A DNA stretch of 64,000 bases from Bremia lactucae (taxonomy: Eukaryota > Oomycota > Peronosporomycetes > Peronosporales > Peronosporaceae): positions 2,542,085 through 2,606,084 of the forward strand of contig NC_090620.1 in the NCBI RefSeq assembly GCF_004359215.1, written 5' to 3'. Of the stretch, positions 1-8,693 are shown piece after piece (the stretch's first letter is position 1; each line of letters starts with the position of its first letter). Below the pieces are notes generated by a model. The model was not told the DNA's origin. It searched no databases and worked only from the letters and a program-made list of their open reading frames with translations. The translations under genes were made by a program, and so were the position numbers.

Positions 1-433
1 CCTCTAGCGACCCAAAGACGTATGGGTCGCGCAACTTAAGGCCCAATGCCCAAGTTTTGGCACGACCTGCCAGATTTGATTGAGCGAATGCGATTTGCAT
101 TTGCTCGTCGATGATGTGACGTGCCCTTATGGCATCGTCCAACTCGACAAACCATCTTAAGAGGGAGTCTTCGTCGACTCCCCTATACTTGGAGATGTCA
201 ATCTTTAAAGTTTCGGGACGACGCGTTTGCGTCATCCCAGGTACAGGGGTCTGTACCTGTTGTAATCTCAACAGTTCCGCCTGTTGAGAGCCTTGCTGAT
301 TCAGCAAGGCTACTTTTTCCTTCATCTCGTCAAGTTCATGTTGTATGAACTTGGCGAAGGTTAAATGGAGGGCATCTCTGTCTAAGTTGGACAGCAATGC
401 CAAGATTGCATCGTTTCCTACGGTCGAACTCAT
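1..433 (-). CDS. Gypsy-A gag, N-terminal part (runs off window)
   Basis: Reading the minus strand from the ATG at 433-431 gives 144 uninterrupted residues to the window edge. It begins MSSTVGNDAILALLSNLD and later has RWFVELDDAIRARHI and KTWALGLKLRDPY, the pattern of a Ty3/Gypsy capsid (retrotransposon gag) domain with conserved W and L positions. The same N-terminus recurs, damaged, at 38821-38932. It sits about 140 nt downstream of a minus-strand LTR (576-1113), as expected for the first gene of a Gypsy element. The protein would form the virus-like particle that packages element RNA. The visible part has no stop or frameshift, so this copy may be younger than the others. The DNA is full of short perfect hairpins, and the start codon lies in the loop of one (421-444). 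Confidence 0.85.
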   Translation of the reverse strand, partial: MSSTVGNDAILALLSNLDRDALHLTFAKFIQHELDEMKEKVALLNQQGSQQAELLRLQQVQTPVPGMTQTRRPETLKIDISKYRGVDEDSLLRWFVELDDAIRARHIIDEQMQIAFAQSNLAGRAKTWALGLKLRDPYVFGSLE

Positions 434-565
434 TCGTTCGACCGCACTGCTTTCTATGTTACTTAGAAAGGATTAGCTATCACGCGAAACGTGATGCGTA
501 TTTCCATTATCATCTAACATGTCCACAATAGATGATAGAACTGTGGTCCTTGGTCGACTACAAAG

Positions 566-573
566 TGCTACCA
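566..573 (-). other. Candidate primer-binding site of Gypsy-A
   Basis: Two bases inside the LTR edge the minus strand reads TGGTAGCA, complementary to a tRNA 3' end TGCTACCA. Eukaryotic initiator tRNA-Met commonly ends this way. The match is only 8 nt. The homologous site of another copy (near 39068) reads TGGAAGCA, so the primer assignment is tentative. Confidence 0.4.
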
Positions 574-575
574 GG

Positions 576-1113
576 TGTAACGCGGCACTATGACTTGTAC
601 GGCTTCAGTACAAGTCCACTTCGCACTGCTTCAGTTGCGAGTGGTGCCTTACGTTATTTCACGTACACTAGTACGTGCAGAGGAAGACTTCTCTTTAAGG
701 TAACTAGCTTAAAGAGGGTAAATTAAAAATGTATTTATATAATAAAGTATCTCTTCTTTCTATCTGTTAACTCTAACTTAATTATAAACTAATACCAAAA
801 TGCAATTGAATTCATATCTTATCTGTCTCTCTCTTTTGTTTACATATACAGCTGATTTGTCTGCGGAATAAATAGATATAATGGTCTATACCTATTTATG
901 GACAAGAATTCTGAACGTTACTAAAAAAAGTAATATCCTCCAAATATTATCTACCTTTTAGTTAATATATTAAGTAACACTCTTTAAGTGTTAATTTCAT
1001 GTAACGATACACCCCGTTACAGTAATATCTTCCAAATATTATCTACCTTTTAGATAATATATTAACTAACAACCTTTAAGTGTTAATTTCATGTAAGGAT
1101 ACACCCCGTTACA
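576..1113 (-). repeat. Gypsy-A 5' LTR (minus strand), with internal 92-bp duplication
   Basis: On the minus strand it starts TGTAACGGGGTGTATC and ends at a GCGTTACA form of the family terminus. It aligns with the LTRs at 7806-8255 and 21060-21509, which are about 450 bp. This one is 538 bp because a 92-bp segment containing the terminal TGTAACGGGG motif is tandemly duplicated (930-1021 and 1022-1113). The LTR borders Copia-1 LTR sequence at 1114, so the element inserted there. The leader between LTR and gag (434-575) holds no other gene. Confidence 0.85.
930..1113. repeat. Two 92-bp tandem units at the LTR outer end
   Basis: Units 930-1021 and 1022-1113 align base for base with an exact 92-bp offset and about ten substitutions. 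Each ends in the LTR terminus ccccgttaca. The element therefore has two nested candidate outer ends 92 bp apart. Confidence 0.85.
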
Positions 1114-1311
1114 AGGACGACACTACATGATTGTGTGTAAGGATGGGATCGACTCATCGTTCTGTTATTGATATCGTAGAATCGATATCGACAAGCTTAG
1201 AGTAGTACAACGAGACGAACTAAGGACCTAGTTAGCTGATAATTTACCTTTCATGTTACCTTCTTCTAAGCGTTTCCGTCTTACTTTGTCCTTGGCTTCT
1301 GCCTAAAGTCA
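1114..1311 (+). repeat. Copia-1 5' LTR, truncated by the Gypsy-A insertion
   Basis: It aligns with the 3' LTR at 4786-5018 from about base 40 onward, with roughly 90% identity by eye, and ends ...AAAGTCA. The missing first ~38 bp should lie left of the window beyond the Gypsy-A element. The substitutions between the two LTRs, plus stops in the coding region, mark an old insertion. Confidence 0.85.
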
Positions 1312-1314
1312 TAA

Positions 1315-1329
1315 GGTTATGAGCCCAGC
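1315..1329 (+). other. Copia-1 primer-binding site of half-tRNA type, overlapping gag start
   Basis: Three bases after the LTR the sequence is GGTTATGAGCCCAGC. It is complementary to an initiator tRNA-Met anticodon arm (with CAU in the loop), not to a tRNA 3' end. Drosophila copia and yeast Ty5 are known to prime from an internal initiator tRNA-Met fragment. The ATG at 1319-1321 inside this site is the gag start, so priming site and start codon overlap. Confidence 0.6.
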
Positions 1330-4300
1330 CACGCCTGACGCGAGCGACATAATCCGCGAAGACAACTACTTCGTGTGGGATTTCAACGCGAGGATGAGGC
1401 TGGCAAAGAAGGGATTGCTAGAGCATCTAGACGCTATAAAGACCTTAAAGGAAGGAGACGCAACTGCGTCAACTTGGAAAATCAACGACATGAATGTCTT
1501 CGCGATTGTGCCAACAATGATCAGCATAAATCTTCAGTCAATGATCCGCACGGCGAAGACAGCGGCAGAAGCGTGGGACATACTGAAGACTTTCTTCCTT
1601 CGATAAATGCACAATCGTGTGCGGCTATGACGGCAACTACATGAGTTCACGTTGGCCAAGGGAGGAAGCATCATGAACGACTTCCTGAGATTTGACGAGC
1701 TGTGCATGACTATTCAAGCTATCGGACAAGAGAACTCACCGGAGGAGCATTTGGTCATCCTATTGGGTAGTCTAACAGGAGACTATGACCCCATCGTCAA
1801 GATAATTGAGAACATGCCTGACATGACACTATTTCACGCAAAGGAAGTGCTGAGACGGGAGTACGATGGAATCACGAGGACAAAGCACCAGGAAGTTGCA
1901 TTGAAAAGTACGCATACTTTCAAGTACAAGAAAGGACCGCGCCGACATGAAGGAGATCAAGTTTAAAAGGTGAAAAGTTCTCGGGAAGATGCTACTGATG
2001 TACCAAATCTGGACACAAGTGTGACGATTGAAAGTCTACACAAGTGAAGACAGAGCGATCTGGAGAAGATAGAGTATTTACTGCGTCAATCGGACGTTAA
2101 TCGGATATTAGACAGTGGGGCAAGCGGCCACATGTGTCCTGACAAAGATGAGTTTTCGAATTAAGAGGTATACGGACCCGATCATGATTACTATAGCAGA
2201 CGGCAGCGAATGGAGGAACAAGGTTTTGGAACAGTGTGCGTAAGGGTATCGGGCCTAGACTGAAGGCTACTGTCAATATTGGCATTGTCAAGAAAAGGTC
2301 TTCAAGTGATCTTCTCAGATCTGAGCTGTCAGATCAGAAGCAACGCGGAAGTGATTGCTAAAGTACCAAGACGAAACAAGATGTATGTCTTAGATTGCAG
2401 TCCGGCTGAGTCAGCCAACCTATGCGAAGAGACCAATCAAGAGCAAAAATCAAGTGTACCAGGACAAGCAACGGAACGGAATATACTGAGCGGGACAGAG
2501 GAATGCTCAGCCATATGCAATTGGACAAGATTTGGGAGATGTGTGTATTGGATCAAAGGGATATGCACACATGTCGACAAGTCAGAGAGGACCAAGATGA
2601 CCAAGAAGGCGATTCGATGAATTTTTCTAGGTTACTCGGAACAAATCAAGGGGTTTCTTACATGGGATGAAGATGCTAAGAGGGTGACGTACACGAGATC
2701 GGCAAAATTTGGTGAGCGACCACCACTTCAGTACGTGCAACATTATAGCAGATTAAGTGACTAAGAATTTCGCGCTCTTCATGATGAAGACATTGTCTCT
2801 TTCAATTCAAGCAGACAAGAGGTATGGAAGACGTGGACATGGAAATGGATGACAGTTATAATATACATGAAGAAAGTCACGTGCAAGATACGCGTACGAC
2901 AACGATGGCTCTACCATCGAGATGCAACAACGAGATGCATGGACTCGTGGATCTAATGTTGAATACCCCATGTTTTAGATTGATGATGTGATAATGATTG
3001 AACAAGGATCAAGAATCAGTTGAAGATTTGTCAAGACCAGGGCAAATGGTGACAAGACCAGCCGACAAACTAGTGTTCAAACATCCTAAGAAACCGCGAT
3101 GGGTCCATTTGAATTGGCGCAAAATGGACAATCTCAAGCGCTAGTACCAGTGGGTTAGTACAGGTGAGGATTTTAATCATGTACAAAGAGACTGCCTATT
3201 GATAATGAACAAGCATGAGCAGCGTTCGTGACCCCAGCGACATACGAAGATGCTCTTTAGTCACCTCATCGCGATGATTAGTACAAGGCCATCCAAGCTG
3301 AGCTGAAGGCATTGCAGGCGAAGAGCACCTAGATAGTACAACTACAGCGTCCAAGACCGAAAGTGAGTGGAACCAAGTGGGTTTTCGCGCTCAAACGGAA
3401 CGAACTAGATAAAATTGAAAGATACAAGGCACGTCTTGTAGCATTGGGCTACAGGCAGACGAATGGAGTTGATAACATGGAGACATATTCTCCGGTGGCA
3501 AACCTCAACTCAATTCGAGTGTTTTCGGCGGTGTGCTGTCAAAAGTGGATCTTTTCTTGTCAATATATGTCGACACTGCTTTTCTATATGGCGTTTTGGA
3601 AGAAGAGTTATAGGTATACCCTCCTCTAGGAGCTCGTGTAGAATTCGATCATGTGCCCTAGTTGAATCGCAGCCTTTATGGGCTAAAAAAGCGGCCATAA
3701 CATGGTACAAGACAATTTTGTGTGTTTTTGTGGATATATGATTCACATCATGCGCGGCAGACTCATGCATCTACGTTAAAGAGACCAAGAATTGTTGTAT
3801 TTTCGCTGAATTATATGTGGACGACCTTCTAATTGGGGCTGAATCTACTGGTGCGAAGGACGATGTGGCAGCGCAACTGTCAAGTCGTTTTCTGATAAAG
3901 ATATTGGGGGCGTTTGATACGTTCTCGGAATCGAAGTTAATTACTTGCGCGACAATCGACGTCTGAAGATCAGTCAAGGATCGTGTATATCAAGAATGGT
4001 CGTGAAATTCGATCAAGTTGATACAAAAGCAGTATCTAATCCAAGTGTTGAAGGGCAATTGATGATTAAGATGGACAAAATCGACACAAGAATGAAGAAT
4101 CGACAGCACAGGTCGTTAGTGGGGTCGCTGCTGTATGAGGCAACAAGCACAATACCAGATATTGCGTATGCAGTATGTCAGCTAAGTCGTCATTTGGAAT
4201 TTTCGCACGAAGAGCACTGGAATGCAGCGATTCGGGTTTTGCGATACCTGAAGACGACGAAGAGCAAAGATCTGTGCTATGAAGGAGTTTCAGGCAATCT

Positions 4301-4765
4301 TCAGCTGAGTGCGTACACGGATGCGAAAAGTAACAAGTGCAATCGCAGGTCGATTTCTTGGGTCCTAGTCATGATTCATGGCGCACACGGTGATTTCCAA
4401 GTCGAAGGTGCAGCAGAGCGTGACACTGAGCACGGCAGAAGCAGAGTATATGGCGCTTTCTTGTGTGCACAGGAGGTGCTGTGGTCAAGAAGTCTACTCA
4501 AGGAGATACAAGTGCAAATTAATTACTCAGTCACGATTCATGAAGGCAACCAGAGTGCAATCGCTATAGCTAAGAATGACGGCTACCAAAGTCGAGCGAA
4601 GCATATGGACATCAGGTACCATTTTGTGCGCGAACAAGTAAAAGGCAAGATTATCGAACTACAGTTTACTGAAATCAAGTTACAGCTGGCAGATTTCTGA
4701 CCAAACCGATTTCGACGAAGAAGTTCAAGTCACTGGTGGACAAAACCAAGATCAGAGACTTCTAG
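1319..4765 (+). pseudogene. Copia-1 gag-pol polyprotein, degenerate
   Basis: Ty1/Copia order is clear across several frames. Gag spans 1319-1966. A zinc knuckle near 1989-2030 has stops at the second position after its first Cys and where its last Cys belongs. The protease motif LDSGASGHMC lies near 2109-2140, integrase remnants are at about 2280-2670, and reverse transcriptase starts with KWVFALKRNE at 3378 and has YVDDLLIGAES near 3810. RNase H runs about 3945-4700 with AEAEYMALSC and KHMDIRYHFVRE. A final TAG is at 4763-4765, just before the polypurine tract. At least six frameshifts or stops make it non-autonomous. The intact-looking 251-residue stretch at 3945-4700 is only the RT end plus RNase H. 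Confidence 0.88.
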
Positions 4766-4785
4766 TCAAGGGGGAGAAGTGGTAA

Positions 4786-5018
4786 TGTCGTCGGTTACTG
4801 ATACTAATGACCGTATGGCAACGACGACACTACATGATTGTGTGTAACGATGAGATCGACTCATTGTTTTGTTACTGATATCGTAGAATCGATACCGACA
4901 GGCTTAAATTAGTACAACGAGACGAACTAAGGACCTAGCTAGATGATAATTTACCTTTCATGTTACCTTCTTCTAATCGTTTCCATCTTAAATCGTCCTT
5001 GGCTGCTGCCAAAAGTCA
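4786..5018 (+). repeat. Copia-1 3' LTR and upstream polypurine tract
   Basis: The LTR starts TGTCGTCGG after the purine-rich gggggagaagtgg (4769-4782) and ends AAAAGTCA, a TG...CA element of 233 bp. Its body matches 1114-1311. No target duplication can be tested because the left LTR is truncated. Confidence 0.85.
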
Positions 5019-5367
5019 TAAGAAATACTAGTAATAACTAGTTGAAATAAATGTATGCGAAACAAAATAAGTAGTATTCTACTTTCACAATTGAAAAAGC
5101 TGTTCATTTCATTTTCTATTTCCCTGTAGAATTTTTATTTGACTTTATGGTTCGATCTTTTGCAAAAATAAATTACGATAGCGGGTATTGCATGTCTCAA
5201 TTGTCATCGCGATTTGGATTGTCTATGAGAGGGTCATCAGCCAGCAACAATTCAAATCGTTATTGCGGTGTAAAAAAATAACAGGTTCTGAAAGTTATGA
5301 TTATATTGACCCCTGAGTTGCGTGTCTCGGGCAGAGAAATGCCGAGGATGAGACAAATCTATCGTAA
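5019..5367. other. AT-rich intergenic sequence
   Basis: About 350 bp between Copia-1 and the next repeat. I see no gene, repeat family member or convincing signal here. Confidence 0.5.
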
Positions 5368-5512
5368 TCGGGCTCGTCTTAATGCAGCTACTCTCTACTT
5401 AAGCACACACCTTAGCACAGCGAGGAAGCGGTTTGACCGTCTATTCTCGTGTGCCGTGAGGTAGTTGTGGTGGGCGCATTAGCGACCTCACCCAACGCAC
5501 TAAGTACTTTGG
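5368..5512 (-). repeat. Fragment of a Gypsy-C LTR
   Basis: It aligns at roughly 84% by eye with 32862-32988, inside the LTR at 32851-33399, including the shared gaggtagttgtggtggg stretch. It lacks the large palindrome of that LTR. Its right edge abuts a Gypsy-A integrase fragment at about 5521, so this is a broken repeat junction. Confidence 0.65.
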
Positions 5513-5520
5513 GTAAATGT

Positions 5521-6673
5521 CGGTGTACTCGCATGAGCAAAACCATTTCTGGCTCATGCTCATCACGCGTAGAAGGTATCAACGACGCGAATGATGTCGA
5601 CGTCGATGCAATCGACATCGAAGATGAGAATAATCTCATGGCAGTACGCACAAAGCGCACTGAAAAAGACAAAACAAATGAGTCAGCAGAGGAATTTCTG
5701 CTGTCTCGAGAATCAGTAATCCGTTTCGTACAGGATTCCATTTGCTAGCGCAGTGGGCCGTCAGAAACGGAACGCAGAGAAACATGGAAGAGCAAACGTT
5801 CTTTCATTTAAAATTATTGACCTAGTTCTACTCTCTATGGTAAACTTACCTAAGCGTGTAGTCACTAATGTGGGTAGCAGTAAACTACTACCCAAGTTCA
5901 TTGGTCCTTTCCGTGTACTGCATCGCAGAGGCAATGCGTACACAATAGAATAGCCACGTAGGATGCGAACGCATCCTACGTTTTACGTTGGTCGGCTCCG
6001 CTTTAACCATCAGTACGCTGTTTCTTTCGAGGACGGATCTGACCACCCTTTTCATGAAACCCTACAAGATTCTTGTGATCGCGAACCAGATTCTCATGTT
6101 GAACCTGAAGTTTCTCATGACGGTTCCGAATATCCTCGAAACTACGATGACCTGACGACAGCTCATCGCGAACAGCATGATAGTTCCGCTCGTACTTCAA
6201 CAAGGAGTACGCACCCTTCGAACGGTCTTCCAACCGCTCGATATGGTGATTCTGCACCATCTGTTCCAACGAGCGACGCTTACCGCGCTCGTGTTCAAGA
6301 CCCTCCTCCAAATCATGGAGGAAGTGATCCATTTTGTCGATCTTCGACATTAGATCCGACATACGGTTCGGATCTAATTTTCCCTCCTCCACCACAACCT
6401 TTGGTGGACTCCCACGGTGGTCAACGTTTCCTTGTGGAACGCATCCAGAACCACCGTGATGTGAAGGGGCAGCGAACGAGTTATCTTGTTCACTGGCGTG
6501 GTTATCCACCTGACAACTGGGAACGAGGTTCCCAGCTGATTGTTGACGTTGAGGGCCTCGTCCGTCAGTATGACGAGACCCACCCGATGGTTCAGAAGGC
6601 CCATCGGAAAACACGCGCCCTTGGCGCATGTAAATCGATTGCAAAACGTCAATCGCGTCACGCATCTCAATAG
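5521..6673 (+). pseudogene. Gypsy-A pol 3' end: integrase C-terminus and chromodomain
   Basis: The fragment starts mid-pol. An acidic linker (GINDANDVDVDAIDIEDE) leads to integrase C-terminal sequence (KHGRANVLSF, VTNVGSSKLLPKFIGPFRVL), then HPTFYVGRL and a Ser/Pro-rich linker, then a chromodomain at about 6420-6600 (FLVERIQNHRD, YLVHWRGYPP, GLVRQYDETHPM). A frameshift lies near 5750 and a TAG near 5951; from 5963 to 6673 the frame is open. The chromodomain has lost the usual SHDSWEP residues (PPDNWERG instead). Known role: chromoviral chromodomains steer integration toward modified histones. The 671 bp from 6003 to 6673 are also open on the minus strand in the accessory frame. Confidence 0.85.
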
Positions 6674-7729
6674 AGATGCGAGCCCTTCCCCAGGGCGAAG
6701 AAAGGGAATAGACATCCCCTTTTACCCTCTTCGAGTTGTCTACACAACACGGACAGAGATCACCCCACGTGAGGCATGGAAGTCCAGCCTCACGTGACAA
6801 CCGATGCAATTTATACTTTGCAACGGTTGGAGTTTTTTTCTCAAACTTGACGCGAATCGCGTTAAGTCTTTTTAGCCAGGCTTCGCGTCTAATGTCTTTG
6901 GCATTGCGAATGAACGCGCTCCAGTCTTGCATAAGCGAGACTTTATCTCGCTTGCCCAAAAAACCCAACTCAGCTATGCGTAAGGTATGTTGTTGCCACT
7001 ATACCAGCGATGCTTAAAAAAGCATCGAGATAAAAATCTTCTCAGCGCGAAAGTTCTTCGCGCTGGGACCTAGGCCATGTGGCTTTGTCGCAATAAATAA
7101 ATGATATTTATTGTGAGGAGTAGTTTCTCCAGACATGCTATTAATCAACCGTTCTGGCAAAAGCCACGGCTTCTTTTTAGTGGCGAGATGAGACATTTTA
7201 CAGTCTTCATTAACCCCTGAGTGGTACCCACTGAAGCAGGGGTACCACAAGAACTTTTATTACGATGGCTTACGCCATCGTCATCACGTTGCACAGAAAC
7301 ACGTGCAGGTGACCGTACGGGAGACGGAACGGGCGATGAGGGATCGTCCTCATCGTCGGATCCAAAAAGACTATTAACTCGTCTGCTTGAATGAGCCCCC
7401 TCATCCGAAGGCTCATAGTCAGCCGCCTGGCGTCTATCAGGCGACTGTTCTATTCTCCCCGAGTCGGCCATTTCGTCCGGCTCGCACTCGTAGTCTACCT
7501 CAAAAGAGGGGTCGTATTCATGTGGTAAATCACCACGTGCACTCGCAACATCTAGTGTTGTGCGATTGGAAGAAACTACGGCAGACGTTCCGTCTGCCGC
7601 AAGAGATAACAGTGCGTCACCCGCGGCTGCACGAACCGCAGCCGAAGGCGCAGCACTATTAACACCCCGCATGAGTTTATTCTTCATGCGATGGAATTTA
7701 AAATGATGGTTCTGACCAATCAACATCAT
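6003..7729 (-). pseudogene. Antisense accessory ORF of Gypsy-A (copy A1), coiled-coil protein
   Basis: Not a family I recognise. On the strand opposite pol, starting 77 bp from the 3' LTR, the frame runs 7729-7145 (194 residues, acidic, Ser/Pro-rich), continues in another frame at about 7014-7250, then stays open 6968-6003 (321 residues). Residues 16-75 of the last part carry a basic helical block and a Cys cluster CLTWGDLCPCC. Residues ~210-310 are Glu/Arg/Leu-rich and look coiled-coil. The C-terminus is RPRKKQRTDG, resembling a nuclear-localisation signal. Equivalent copies lie at 8694-10487, 34010-35702, 27871-29536 and 59380-60360. Its last 671 bp are antisense to the chromodomain linker and domain. 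Function unknown; two frame breaks make this copy defective unless spliced. Confidence 0.7.
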
Positions 7730-7805
7730 TTTAAAATTAAGTGGTCACATTGCGACCATTCCATCCAATGACAGTCAGAGTGATTGTCGTTTAAGGGAGG
7801 GGTGA

Positions 7806-8255
7806 TGAAACGGGGTGTATCGTTACATGAAATTAACACTTTAAGGTTGTTAATTAATATATTATCTAAAAGATAGATATTATTTGGAGGATATTACTTT
7901 TTATAGTAATGTTCAGAATTCTTATCCATAAATAGGTATATACCATTATATCTATTTATCCCGCAGACTAATCAGCTGTAGATGTAAGCAAAAGAAAGAG
8001 ACAGATAAGATAAGACAAGAATTCAATTGCATGTTTGGTATTAGTTTATAATTAAGTTAGAGTTAACAGATAGAAAGAAAAGATACTTAATTATGTAAAT
8101 ACAGTTTTCATTTTACCCTCTTTAAGCTAGTTACCTCAAAGAGAAGTCTTCCTCTGCATGTACTAGTGTACGTGAAATAACGTAAGACACCACTCGCAAC
8201 TAAAGCAGTGCGAAGTGGACTTGTACTGAAGCAGTACAAGTCGTAGTGCCCCGTT
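7806..8255 (+). repeat. Gypsy-A 3' LTR (plus strand) with polypurine tract
   Basis: It begins TGAAACGGGGTGTATC after the polypurine tract aagggaggggtga (7793-7805) and runs to gtagtgccccgtt. It matches the solo LTR at 21060-21509 in the same orientation. The last three bases (ACA) of the usual terminus are missing at the junction with the next LTR. Confidence 0.85.
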
Positions 8256-8615
8256 CAATACACTAGTACGTGCAGAGGAAGGCTCTCTTTTTAAAACACT
8301 TGCTTCAAAGAGGATAAATTAAAATCTGTATTAATATAATCAAGCTGTTTTTGTCTATCTTCTTAATACTAACTTAATTACAAACTATTACAAATCATGT
8401 AATAACATCGTATCTGTCTTTCTGTCTTTCTCTTTGCCCGCGTCCAGCGCTGACTGGACCGCGGAGAATGTAGATATAATGGTCTATATCTACCAATGGA
8501 TAAGCTTTTAGTATATTACCATGAAAAGTAGTATTCTCCAGAATTATCTACCATTTAGATAATATATCAATACAACACTAAGTGTTAATTTCATGTAACG
8601 ATACACCCCGTTACA
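8256..8615 (-). repeat. Truncated 3' LTR of a minus-strand Gypsy-A
   Basis: It reads on the minus strand TGTAACGGGGTGTATCG... and matches 33492-33931 and 39075-39417, including the shared cgcgtccagcgctgactgg word. About 80 bp of its distal end is missing where it meets the preceding LTR tail to tail. The internal polypurine tract follows at 8616-8630 (minus TTTAAGGGAGGGGTTGA). Confidence 0.8.
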
Positions 8616-8693
8616 TCAACCCCTCCCTTAAACGATAATCACTCTGACTTTCATTGGGAAGAGTGGTCACTATAAGCAGACTTTATTAAAAAC

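Noticed and set aside
5412..5741. 109-residue minus frame, repeated at 10652-10876 and 35867-36091 on the other strand
   Set aside because: Open only because it is antisense to the acidic integrase linker; it lacks conservation in Gypsy-B and stays within pol.
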